Shown here: positions 37,261-48,879 of the stretch, in pieces | Numbering within the stretch: position 1 is the stretch's first letter | Layout: each line of letters starts with the position of its first letter | Source of the DNA: Thuidium tamariscinum | Lineage: Eukaryota > Streptophyta > Bryopsida > Hypnales > Thuidiaceae | DNA: 64,000 nt | Direction: 5' to 3' | NCBI GenBank assembly: GCA_947034885.2 | Contig: OX344749.2 | Coordinates: 15,515,501-15,579,500, forward strand | Position numbers and translations under genes: made by a program | The notes under the pieces: generated by a model | Told to the model about the DNA's origin: nothing | Database searches by the model: none | The model's input: only the letters and a program-made list of their open reading frames with translations

Positions 37261-37786
37261 GATGCACATTGTACATACAGTTAGGTAGAAGCACCTGAAT
37301 GCAACACTTATTCAAGATTGGAAAATTTAGAGAGTAGCTACATAATAAAATGATGTTTGTTAGGAAATGGTTTAGGAAACCAATAAGAATTGGTTTTTTA
37401 TTTTTTGAAGCTTATACAAGTATCATATGAATTTTTGAAAACAACTACATAGATGCATCTAATGAACACTAGACTAACATTAAAGAGGGCAGAGAAACAC
37501 CCAAAAGCAACACACTCTAACCAAGGATCACACATGAGTGATTGTCTACTTCTTTGAACCCCACCTATCTACTTTAAAACCCCCTACTTTGGATCTACTT
37601 GTGCTTAGATTGAGGTCGTTTTTTAGGTGTTTGAGAACAAATCATGTCACCGGTTTGGCATTCTTCCACAAGATAAAAATTGGAATGCGATTAATTATTA
37701 CTTTGAGTAGCAGGGACAGGCAATCCCAATGATTTGGCTGCGAACTCGGGCGTCAGGGATGATGGAAAGCTAAATATATTGAGACC
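37261..37786. other. Unassigned intergenic DNA
   Basis: A short TIR-like word, TTAGGTAGAAGCACCTG, lies near 37280, similar to the termini of the 404-bp MITE, but no partner is seen. There is no gene. Confidence 0.35.
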
Positions 37787-38546
37787 ATGGCCGACATGAG
37801 AGCCAGCACTCCAGAAGCACGAATTCCTACAGTAAGTGACCCACCACCAAAGTCTTTTTGGACAAACGAAATTTTAAACCTTTTTTAGTATTCGATATTA
37901 AGGTTACGTCAATGATGAAAGATTTGGTTTTGGCTGTTTTAATGGATTTTGGTCATGTTTGCAGCCAAATGCCCGGTGCAAGAACCTCACTGACGATATG
38001 GCTGGTGTGATGGATGTTTTACACACAGCAAGTCGAGGTGCTGGCTGGAAAGGAAGTCTTAATTTGCAAATTTGCATATCCTTGTTGACTGCAGCACCCA
38101 GTTTGCTCTGTACTCAATAAATAGTGTTTGATTGAATCTGATAGAGGATACGTCTGATCAAATCAACATGTCTGAATTGGCTAAAGTGTCCGAATGAATT
38201 AACAGGAGCGAGCAGAAGAGTTAATCTCAATTCGGATGCTGATTTGGGTATTAACTCCCATTCAAGTACCTCGGAATCCGTCCTTGGAATCTTCTCTTGT
38301 CTCGACTTTATCATTGCAGCACCAACCAAGCTCCAGTTAAGCAGGGTCGTGTTGATGGAGTTGTTGCTGATTGTGCACCAGTGGAGCTTCATGTTCAAGT
38401 ACTTGGATGAAACTGCTTCAGTTCTCCAACCCTTTCTCCAACATTATGTAGTTGAAATTGCTCCAGATTACCTGTCCTCACATGGAGCGTATTTTGCATT
38501 TGTATGGGTGATTATGTTAATATCAATCTTAAATCGTGTCGATTGA
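37787..38546 (+). CDS. Candidate three-exon gene, unknown product (about 152 residues)
   Basis: Three exons join in phase. Exon 1: 37787-37831, ATG in ACCATGG context, MADMRASTPEARIPT, donor ACA|GTAAGTG. Exon 2: 37965-38037, acceptor TTTGCAG, PNARCKNLTDDMAGVMDV, donor CGAG|GTGCTG. Exon 3: 38206-38546, ending VWVIMLISILNRVD and TGA. Exon 3 holds a helical, partly hydrophobic stretch (VVLMELLLIVHQWSFMF). A 70-bp in-frame segment of exon 3 (GGTATTAAC to CATTGCAG) also looks like an intron, so a shorter form is possible. I recognise no family. It sits between dispersed units A and B. The phase agreement and clean donors are the evidence; expression is unproven. Confidence 0.4.
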
Positions 38547-40419
38547 ATCTTAGAAGTTGAAGGTTTGGTATCTCTTTCTCGCATAATGTGAACGATGCTT
38601 TAATTACATCATGACTTTGAAAATTGTGTTATCAATTCCAGCAAAAAAGAAATAGGTTCGAACTGCATTACTTGACACGTATTCTGTGAAAATTTGTTGA
38701 AGGGGATTGGCCCATGTTCAAATGTATTGTCAACGTATGAGTTTGATTGTTCCAAGTCTCAATGGTTGAGAAGAGGAATAAATGTTTTCTGCTAAGGTAA
38801 GGCCTACTTACTGTCCTTGTACTTTTAACGTATTATAGAATTTCTTAGGGAATTACATGCAACCAATAAGTGCACAAACTTACCCTCAAGGTCAAAGTGC
38901 AATGTTCAGTGATATTGCTTGTGGAAGATTTTGAACCAGTTCATATAGGGATGGGAAGAAAACTTGCGAAAACGAGGATCCTATGTTTGGATTCTTTTCA
39001 AGTCACAATAGAAACTGCCTAAAATTTCCAAATCAGTCCCGTCTTTTTTAGTAACTTCTTCCAACCACAAACTTTAAGGAAATAATCTCAAAAAGTCCCA
39101 ATGTCATGGATATGACTTTCATTGCAACACTGTCAACTCTCGATGCAACTTTCACATGAACTTCACATCATTTGAACATTCAATAGCTTCTTAAAAGCAA
39201 CGTTTCCCAAAAAATCAAATTGTACCAGAAATTTAACTTTTCTAAACATTGGATTGTCGAAAAATACAAAAAGGTTTAACCCTGAAACGTCTCGATCCTT
39301 TTTTGAATTTTTGCGCATTTTTGCTCATAGCTTTGTACAGATATATCATTTACCAAAATTTAATGAATTTGGCCATTAAGGAAGGTTGTCTTTTCTAGAC
39401 TCAAGTGTTACATTTGATAAATGAGAAGTTAATTGGTTGAAACAGTGCCTTGAAGCCCTCTGTTCATCGTCCAGAATATGGACGTCGGAGCGCTTCAGGG
39501 TTAAACACCTTTCCGAAATTGCATTTTTTTAGAAGTTATTACTCTTAAAAGTCACTAAATTTTTTAATTACACACGCTGAACTCATGAAGTTAGTTAATC
39601 GTGACGCTAAATCATCTGCTAAGATTTTCTTGCAGTACTCAATAGTACTTTCATTGTCATGAATCTGCATACACAATTTGCTCTTATCCTAGATCTTCAC
39701 TGAGTGTCTTCGGAACGGGTGGCAGTGGCATCTGCATGGGGCCTTGAATTTGTGCACGGCCAAAAGCAGAGTATGAAAACTGTGAGAATGAAGCAAATGA
39801 ATTCGTTTCTGTTGGCAAAAGTCCAATAAAATCATCAGTACTTGTTGACACGTATGTGCTCTCCCGAACGATTTACAACGAGTGTCGCTCATGTTATTAA
39901 GGCTCTCCATTGGAGCGATTCAATTCAGCGAAGATCTTTGTTTATTCGTTTTCAAATTCATCGTGCAGCAAAGTTGGCCAATTTCATTGGGGTCTCTTTG
40001 GTTGTCTCTTTAGTTACACCTAATGTTGCTGGGTGCTACCTGTGAGCCTCACACCGCATCGTCATTAATTGATTGTAGTCTGAAGCCAGATTTTCTGATC
40101 ACCCCTGTTGCGGGAAGTAGCACAGAGTACGTCACTCTGCACATTTTGAAGGTGATGACGCTTTCGAACACATTCAAGGTCCTTTCCGAGGGCAATGGTA
40201 AGTGAAAAATGGCATGATTACTAGGGCTACATTTGGGCATCTTACTAAATTTGGAGAAGCATATCTTCGGGAGGAAACTTCAACACGACAACCATTTTCA
40301 CTTCTCAGTGCAAGATGAAAGGACTTGAAATATTTGTATAAAATTTCACAACATTACGGCGATCATATTGTTTGCGGTGCAGCTTGTATTCCGTAGTGAT
40401 TAAGAAAGCCTGAGAGTAA
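38547..40419. other. Intergenic DNA with one MITE and an exon-like stretch
   Basis: It contains the 39280-39500 element. At 40012-40199 a stretch has a good acceptor (GTTGTCTCTTTAG), an open frame (LKPDFLITPVAGSSTEYVTL) and a consensus donor (GGCAATG|GTAAGTG). It may be an exon of the preceding or another gene, but no partner exons were found. Confidence 0.4.
39280..39500. mobile_element. piggyBac-like MITE 3 (TTAA-flanked, 221 bp)
   Basis: TTAA flanks it at 39276-39279 and 39501-39504. The left end is CCCTGAAACGTCTCGATCC. The right end, reverse-complemented, is CCCTGAAGCGCTCCGACGTC. The latter differs from the left TIR of the 19747 element almost only at CpG sites. It is too short to encode anything. 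Confidence 0.8.
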
Positions 40420-42230
40420 GTCTTGAGAACATCACCATAATCATCATGGGCACAATTGGCTACTCCAAGCACTCTTTAGATCTGACCCACCGTCAAATGG
40501 CAACAATCCCATTGTTTATTTGAAACTGCGAGATATTAACCTCGAGTAGTAACCTCCCTCATGGCTATATTCATTAAATTGAATTGAGATAAAATGCACA
40601 TTTCAAGACTTTGACCCCATTACAGTATTGGAGATTTTTCATTCTTATGAATCAAAGATTCATGCACAGATCAACTTTAACAACTGCAAGATATTAACCT
40701 TAAAGTGTAAAAAGAGGAGGATTCTGGGATACAACACTCTTCAGAGCATGGTACCCAATGACGCAAATCCTCGCCTGTAATTTATACTCCGTGCAAAATA
40801 ACGGGCTAATCGAACCAAGGCCAACCAACTTAGCTGCTTACGAACCTCCACCTCCACCTCCACAACCCCCTCCGCCACCCCCGCCATCTCCACCGCCGCC
40901 ACCTCCGCCATCGCCACAGCCTCCCCAACAATTGCTTTGCGTTACTGCGTCAATGGCGGGAACAAAATCAATATCCTCCTTGCGACGCCGTTTCTTCCCT
41001 TTCTGCTTCTTCGGGTGCACTGTCGCCTTCTTCTGCTTCTTGGACGGCTTCACTTTCTTCTTCCTGGCGCACAATGTTGTCGATGTCAGAACTGCCGCTG
41101 CCTGTATGGCCACCACTCCTATCACCGCAACCAGAAGAGGCAGCATGGTGTTCGGCTTCTAGAATTTTCTTGCTAGCTGGCAGCTCTATGAATATGCTTC
41201 CACACTTCGACCCTCGATGACTCTCTTCCTACATCAAATCTCAGAGCACGCAGAATTCTCGTCAGTATGCGAAGTAGCCGACCCGGGTGCTGAATTCATC
41301 TTACATCTGTAAATTATTTCTGAACCTATGGTTTTGAATTTGTCATGTTTGTAATTTACTGAAACAAATAATGCGATCTAGGATAGGTAGCAGTGTTGCA
41401 GTTTCAATCCATAGCTAGTCGCTTCTGCTAGACCGAGAGCTAGACTTCGTTGTATTCTTGCTGCAGAAATCGACTCAGGAAAAAAAGCAAAATTCGTGCA
41501 CACATCCGTTCATCACAAAGCTAGTGAACCCTGGCCTGGATTCAGAGTCTAAAAACAAATGTTAATTTCTTGAAGCTACATATCTAGCTAACAAATTCAA
41601 CGTGTACACTTCGTCATCCATAGCCAAATTAAATCGACATTCCATGTGTAGCAGACACTCCTCACTGCAACTACATGATGACACATAAGCGAGGTCAATC
41701 AGTTCAGCAGTCTACACCTTGTCAACCCAGAAATCGAATGCGAGGTCAGAAAATCGAGCTCCCAAATCACTTCTGTTGTTGGCCCATACTCCACCGCATT
41801 TCATATATGCCTGTTAAACACCGAGTGGCCGTGGAATCGGTGCAAGTTCCTTCATGTTTCAGTTGGTCTCCGAGGGTCAAACTTAGCGTGTAATTGAGCT
41901 CTGTCAGTGCACATCTTGCGGCAGACGAATCGTCGAATGAGTTAGAATGGTGGAAATTTCGCAGACCCTGCTAGAACCTCAAGTCTCTGAATTTCTGTCC
42001 TCACTTAGTTTTCACAGCTCCGTGCACATCACGATGGAGGGGCCAAATGTGTGAATGGTGTATTGCGGAGCTGAAATTCGGAGCAATGAGAAGGCAGTTG
42101 CCAATCGACATGAGCTAAACGTGCAGGGAATTGCTGGAAGTCTGCAGTTGTCAAAAGAACCTTTGAGTGGGCCATAGCTGATGGAGATGGTATTCGGCGA
42201 TTTTCACAACACCTTCCTTCAGGTTGCCTT
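40420..42230. repeat. Dispersed unit B (most complete copy)
   Basis: It holds the intact small gene (40838-41146, minus) with about 1.1 kb of upstream DNA conserved in units A and C, plus 400 bp downstream conserved with unit C (48481-48870). The right edge near 42230 runs into a fragment of the CACTA-like element that also interrupts unit A. Confidence 0.8.
40838..41146 (-). CDS. Small membrane-anchored or secreted Lys-rich/Gly-rich protein
   Basis: A single-exon frame of 102 residues. Residues 1-24 are hydrophobic (MLPLLVAVIGVVAIQAAAVL), a signal peptide or membrane anchor. About 28-59 is a Lys/Arg-rich block (ARKKKVKPSKKQKKATVH and KGKKRRRKED). About 60-73 is a short neutral stretch, then a tail GGCGD followed by Gly runs with single Cys and Asp. 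Small plant proteins of this layout are known to me only as uncharacterised Gly/Lys-rich proteins. The amino-acid frame, not the opposite strand, is kept in unit C, supporting this strand. The Gly run is a GGN/CCN microsatellite-like tract, and its length is probably unstable. Function unknown. Confidence 0.6.
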   Translation of the reverse strand: MLPLLVAVIGVVAIQAAAVLTSTTLCARKKKVKPSKKQKKATVHPKKQKGKKRRRKEDIDFVPAIDAVTQSNCWGGCGDGGGGGGGDGGGGGGGCGGGGGGS

Positions 42231-42760
42231 ACCCCCAGAAAGTTTACTATACACCAGGGGTTTTTTTTCTGGCGATTTGGTGCAAAATTGCACCAAATTT
42301 TTTGGCCTGGCACCAAGCCTATAGGAAAAAAACAGTGAAATTTTGGATGAAATCGCCAATAAACTTCAATTTTTTTTTAAATAGTGGATGAAATCGCCAA
42401 ATAATGGATGACAATAGAATGACAGATATGTATTATGTGCTAATATGATACTTTCTATGTAATATATGGATGAATGTTGAGATTTGGAGCTCCACAATAA
42501 AATGAAATATCGCCACTTTGACACTTCACAAGAAATGAAAAAAAACACCCTGCTATACACGTCATCAAAGTCAACAAATACTTCTACAGATATTTCCATA
42601 CACATGGAGGTTGATGAGTTTGAGTTCTAAAGAATATTATCCAATTCAAAAGTAGTGCATTCTAGTATAGTAACAATAAATATTTATTGGCTTTGTCCTT
42701 CTAGATAGAGACCATGACATCGATTATAGGTTTTGAATCTCTATTTCAAAATCTTATCTA
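42231..42760 (-). mobile_element. Fragment of the CACTA-like element seen at 34742-36350
   Basis: The reverse complement matches about 36150-36330. Shared features are CCATGTGTA, GAA(A/G)TATTTGTTG and the GGTTGCCT.ACCCC.AGAAAGT motif near 42220. The TIR itself is not intact. Confidence 0.55.
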
Positions 42761-42896
42761 TAACCCTATTCACATTGCACTATAATGATGTAGAAAAACA
42801 ATTGCTTGTTCAAGGGGGGCCATTTGGGGGGCCCCTAGCTAGATAAGGAGGGTTGCCTAGGCAAACTTGGTCAAGGTTGCTATTTATTTTGTTTAA

Positions 42897-43841
42897 CCCC
42901 TAAAGGTTTTGGACTATGTTGTCACCAAAATTGCTTCAATACTGTCATTTCTTAAACAACTACCAAATTTTACGAAAAAAACATTTTTAGACAAAAGTAA
43001 TTGTACGATCTTTCAAAGAACATGTTTAAGAAGAAGTGTAAGAAATTTCAGCAATTTCCGCCATGTAGATTGCAAGATATTAGTATTTGAAGTGACAAAA
43101 ATCATTTTTTACCATTGCAAAAATTTGGGCAACTGCACTTTAGAAGACCATATTTGTACGAAAAAATGTCCAAAATGATTGTAACTCTTTGGATTCATTC
43201 TTCAAGTGAAGTTGGCTATATGCTAGAACATTTTCAAATCAATTGGAATTGTACAACATATAGGAAAAAAATAGTAAGTAGAAAAAAGTAGAAAATGAGC
43301 CAAAATACTAAATTATTAACAATTTATTTATAGAGTTAAAAAAAAGACAATCCCAATGGTTGTGATATTGTGTTAAACAATATACACCCAATGTTTTTAT
43401 TTTTTTCAAGAATATTAAAATTGAATTAAATAAAAAATTTCAAACTTTTTTTTGTAGTGTAGAGATTCTATAACTAGCCGCAAACTACCTCAAACTAAAA
43501 ATCCTCATAACTTTTGACTCATTAATAAAAATGGAATGATTCAAATCTTTCCACTTAGATAAAAATCAAAGAAATCAATTTCAAATTTTAATTTGTTAAA
43601 AAAAGAAGTTTTAAAGAAGTTTTTTTTGTTGCCTAGGCTGCCCGCTGATCAAAGGAAACAACATATCATGTCATAACTTTTTAATCATGTAGTCAAAAGT
43701 TATGAAAATTGTTGAGCCTTAAATCTACTCCTTGGGTACATTTTGTGTGAAATTTCAAAGAAAAAAAATAAAAACTCCATCCGTAATGGGCTGCCCAAAA
43801 TTGCTATATTGCCAAAAAAAAGCAATTTGGTCCTTTAGGGG
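42897..43841. mobile_element. piggyBac-like MITE 4 (TTAA-flanked, 945 bp)
   Basis: TTAA flanks it at 42893-42896 and 43842-43845. The termini are CCCCTAAAGGTTTTGG on the left and CCCCTAAAGGACCAAATTGC on the right (reverse-complemented). It is close in size and terminus to the 18526-19448 element, and its right half recurs at 31785-32216. The only frame, 42909-43178 (89 codons), is Lys-rich with no transposase motifs. Confidence 0.8.
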
Positions 43842-43845
43842 TTAA

Positions 43846-46512
43846 ATAATTTTGTTTAATTTTTCTTTTGTTTAGTATTTTCTAGAAATAAAACTAATGT
43901 TGTTGTTCACCTAAGAGAAAGCCTTATGGTCACACCATGCTTGTTTAGTATTGAATGTCAAGAAATTAGTATGAAACAACCTAATCTTACTGTTTTGTGC
44001 AGTTTATAAGAATTTACTAACTTAGTGTGATTGATGTTTTTCTTCACTTTGATCCTTAATCCTTACACCAAATCCTTATTGTGCCAAGGTATTTTTTTGT
44101 TGAAATCCATTTAAAATTGTCATCTCTATTGTAAAGAGCAAAAACTTTCAAATTATTTTTTCAATATTTAACTGTAAGTTTTTGTATGAAACTAGTAGAA
44201 GAATGTGTGGAAGAAATTTCAAAAACTTTCACCACATCGATTGCAAGATATTTGCATGTCAAGTGAAGAAAACAAGTTTTCAAAGTACATTTTGTGATTA
44301 TTTGACTTTGAATTTTCTTACCTTAGAAATTCTAAGGGGGGGGAGGGAAGTGTGTTAAGAAAATAAGGATACAGGTGCAAACAACAATTATTTAATAGGG
44401 GACATTATTATTATTATTATTATTAACATGCTATCATTATATAATTTTCTACTTTGGATTATTAGAAAAAGGGCTTGCATTACTTATAATTCTAAATTGA
44501 CATGAATAAATGATATGGTAATTTAAATTCTTTTTAAAAATTCTATTGTAATTTTTATCTTATATTTACTATTGCATCTTCCATATAAATTGTCAATTAC
44601 ACTCATTTTCCAAGGAAGGTATGATATTATTCAATGCTATGAATTGAACTCTAGGTTTGTATCGTTTTTACATGATCAATATGAATGATTTAGAAATCGT
44701 TTTCTAATATCAACTTTAATTTAACCTACATTGTTTGATTCAATGTACTGTACATGTCTTCACAATATGCACAATAATGTGTAGGAATTGTTTTTGCACT
44801 ATCATGGTAGTATGAGATCATAGTATGAAATACAATGTAAGAAGTATTTGTGCACAATCATGGTAGACAATATGAAATATTAGTGTGAAATGGTAGTATG
44901 TAGTGGTAGTATGAAATATAATGTTCTCATTGTGTTTACAAACACAATGAGTGAAACAAAATGTGCATATCATGTCTAGTTTTAGAGACATGAACAAAAG
45001 TAAGCTTGTACAACTAAACTCAAACATGTATTACAATAGCTAATGGAAAAATGAGAAAATAATTGTTGTCTTTCACATGAGAGGGAAATGGGAAGAAAAA
45101 TGCATTTTCATGATTCATACAGTTCCCTACAATTCTGCACCTGCATTGCATCAAACACACACACTTTGATCAATGGAAATGTCTAAGAAAAACATAAACA
45201 CGCAAGCACACATACAGCCACATACTTAAAATCTCAGACTTCTTGCAAAATCCAAGAAGATGTGACAGTTGTAGGATACTATTCAAAAATAGCATGTCCA
45301 ATATCCTCACTAATGGCTTCAAATGAATATACCCTAACCAATATGCCACTTACATGGTAATTTTTCAAACTTTTGGCAAAAAAAAAGAATATAAAAGGGG
45401 ATACTTTGGGACTATTGCATTTTCTAATGGGCCTATCATTCCATACCCTATAGTACTTTAAAGATGTCCAATGCTATTTTGTATACCCTATAGTACAAAT
45501 AATCCATTTATAATTTTTTGTCCCCACATTTTTCAAATATTCTATCATTTGTTCCTACGTATGTTCCTATGTATGTTCCAACCGCTCACTATAGCCCCCC
45601 CCCAAGTAAAAAGTTAAAATTTTTTCCAATGAACTTTTTTGATTGTAAAATATCTTATATTAAATGTTTGAATTGAAAGTCTAGAAGGAAAAAATTCAAA
45701 GAAAATTGCTTGATATTCAAACTTTAAAAAGATTATTAAAGAAAAATAGATACAAGACTGAAAGACAAACTAAATCATCTATAGCCTTCAAATAGAATTA
45801 AAATACAATAATCCCAACAATGATATTGTTCTAGGAAGCATGCTTAATTTTGTCAATTTTTTTTAAAACTATAAAAATTCAGTTCAAAAACAAATCTTAT
45901 ATATTATTTTTTTTAAAAGTTTATATTCTAAGATTTCCTACTCAACAAAAAGCTCTACAACTTTGACATCTCTATTCCAAATGAAATAAATCAAATCATT
46001 TGATATAGACAAAATATCATCCATGAAGGACAAAAATTTACAAAAATTTATTTTAAATTTTTGTCTTGAATCTCTATCAATCTTATGTAAAGGCACAATT
46101 TGACCACTCTTTATAGAATATTGTTCATTTGAATGGTTGCTTAAACAAACTAAGCTACTACTACATAGCATTTCTTGAAGGTCAAGTTTCTTCAATGAAT
46201 CAAGAGTAGAAGTTTAAACTTCATATCATGCATACAAATATGGTAAATCTCATTAAAATAGAAAATTTGATTGTGCCATTTTCAAACAACACCATCTAAG
46301 CTAAAAACGTGACATGTTAAATTGGTATAGATTTAAACCCATTTTAGACAAGCCAACAAGACTAGATTCTAGCCATCTAAGAAAGTGCAATCAAAACCGT
46401 AAAAGTGATGTCTAAAGCAAGTATGGATTTTAAAATCCTTCATTTTAAATTGTAAAAGGACTAAAGTTTGTAGAATGGCATCATTTTTATAAAATTCTCT
46501 CTAAATATAAAT

Positions 46513-46594
<82 letters not shown>

Positions 46595-48480
46595 TAAATC
46601 AACTAACATTTTTGATTATGTCATAGAAGCATACTCAAGACAAGTTGAATAAGCTTGAATGCTTGACCAAGATTTTCACTTGCTAGAAAGATAGCCACTA
46701 GACAAAGTCAAACTACATTATGAATCAATAATATCAATAATGAGCCAAAAATGAATGAAATAAAGACTGTTATTGAGTGATTTGATGTTTTATCTCTTAA
46801 AAAGTCATTGTGAATCTTGTTTTAGAAGAACTCCAGTTCTACGTTAAAAGCCTTAAACTTTGTTTTTTAAAATGAAAAATCCAATAGATACACACATACT
46901 TGAGCAACTGCTTCAAATGATCAATGCACATAAACTTGATTTGGAAATTGTTTGCTCTGTAATTCTCTTTGATAGTTGTTCAAAATGCACACCACCTATA
47001 CATTGAAGAAAACACTTCATAAATCTAAAACATGTCATAAGGCTAAATATAATACCATTTATTTTCTAAAAATAAAAAAATGACTCCCTTTGTCCCAAAA
47101 TGAACTTTTGGTTGGCCTTAGTTCCTTATCCCTATATGATTTTTCTTCTATAACTAGGACAAATAGCTTGTGTAGTGAATTTTCTTTGTAATGTAGAGAT
47201 AGGTGGATATTTTTGGTCAATGCAATCATCATGGCAACAAGTGATAGTCAATATTGTCACTACAACTCGAGCTCTAGAGTTGCAGGTGAGTCAAAAGTAG
47301 TGTCCTTTTATAGGAACTATAACTCCATTAGTTGTGTCTTTTCAACTACTCTACAATCTTAGGGGAACAATATTTGCTATATGAGTTGTCTTAATGCAGT
47401 GACCATGAGTTGTTGTGGATGTAGAAATGGTTGTATACATTGTGGGAAATCCAGTGTGACAAAATATAGAGTGAACAACTGAGCAAACAATTGGCTAGTA
47501 GTGCTTCCAAAAATTGACCCCAAAATCCTACTTTTCAAAAGATCACAACTACATTTAGACATTTCAATATATTTGAAATTAAATATTTTAGGATAAAGTA
47601 AACTAGCCTATGATAGGCAAAATGATTGGTTTGTTTTGTTGACATTTTTGAAATATTTGAAATATTTTTCATATAAAGACAAACATGAGAAATGGAGAGA
47701 GCAATTGAATTTTTTTTTTAACAAAGTATGAATTTGTCATGAATTTATGAAGTATACCATCCGATTGGCCCAAAACAATCTAAAGACTATCCCAAAACCA
47801 TCAAAAATTGTAGCCATGGTAGTTATCAGACCATTTAAAGTAGCCACAATATTTCCTAAGATGGTTGCAATATTTTGTAATATGGACATGACATAAAGGA
47901 ATATGGAAGTTAATTCTTGTAATAAATTATTTTATACTAGAAAGGTGGAAGGTCTTCAAGCAATCTTTAATAACTCCATGACCATCACCCAAAAGCATTA
48001 ATTTTGGCCATTAACCTACCTAATGAAGTTCAAATCTCATTTATTACATAAAATTTGCCATGGATTGATGGCAAACTGTGATAGGTGGTTCTATGGATGT
48101 GTGCATTAGAGAGTAGGCCTATCATAGGTTGGTTTATCTTAGTAGGAGTGCATTACATTCTTTTGACAAATTAAAATAAAATAAAATATTATTTTTAATC
48201 CTAATTTATAACATTTTTTCTAACAAAAAGATCATTTTCAAACTAGAAAAATATTAAATAATTAATTAATTAAAAATATGTATTAATTAAATACTATTAT
48301 ATGACGTAGCAATCTTTCATTCATGTTAGATTATTATGTGGCAATTCCTCAAAGTTCTTACAATTTGGAAACTCACAACCCTTTATTACCCCCAAATCTC
48401 ACCTAATGAAATATTGTAGATTACACAAGATGTTTAATTACAATCAAAACATGAAAATCTCTCATATCTAAAAAATGAGA
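43846..48480. other. AT-rich gene-free DNA
   Basis: Contents: a repeat at about 44090-44290 that is the uninterrupted version of the sequence flanking the 53013 element; an (ATT)n tract near 44407-44425; a G run near 44333-44346; a C run near 45594-45603; and the (TA)n tract. No coding or RNA gene is supported. Confidence 0.5.
46502..46598. repeat. (TA)n-rich microsatellite
   Basis: About 95 bp of nearly pure TA dinucleotide with occasional extra A. It could form cruciforms; no other role is indicated. Confidence 0.95.
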
Positions 48481-48879
48481 TTCAATCTTGAGAGCATCAC
48501 AAAAATCATCATGGGTACAATTGTCTCTCCTAGCACTCTTTAGATCCGCCCCTCCAACAAATGGCAACAATGTCATTGATTATTTGAAAATTTTAGTGCA
48601 TGCCCAAATAAGAAACTATGAGATTTTAACCTCAACTAGTTAATCCACTCTACTTGTGATAAATTTGGTTAAATTAAGTTTCCTTAAATCTTTTCAACAA
48701 TTTACAACACCATTTTTATTACATGCAAGTACACTACATATATGACTAATCTAATCTAATCCTAGATGACCTAAAAGTAACATAAAAATAAGGATTAATA
48801 TGTGATAGAACACTCTTCTGAGTACAATATCCAATGACACAAAACCTCATCACTAAACTAATAATAGGCTAAAGGTATA

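Noticed and set aside
40758..41162. Extensin-like Pro-rich plus-strand frame
   Set aside because: The Pro runs are the complement of the Gly tail of the minus-strand gene, and the frame is not kept in units A and C.
46502..46598. TA tract as promoter or origin
   Set aside because: It is a plain microsatellite far from any gene.
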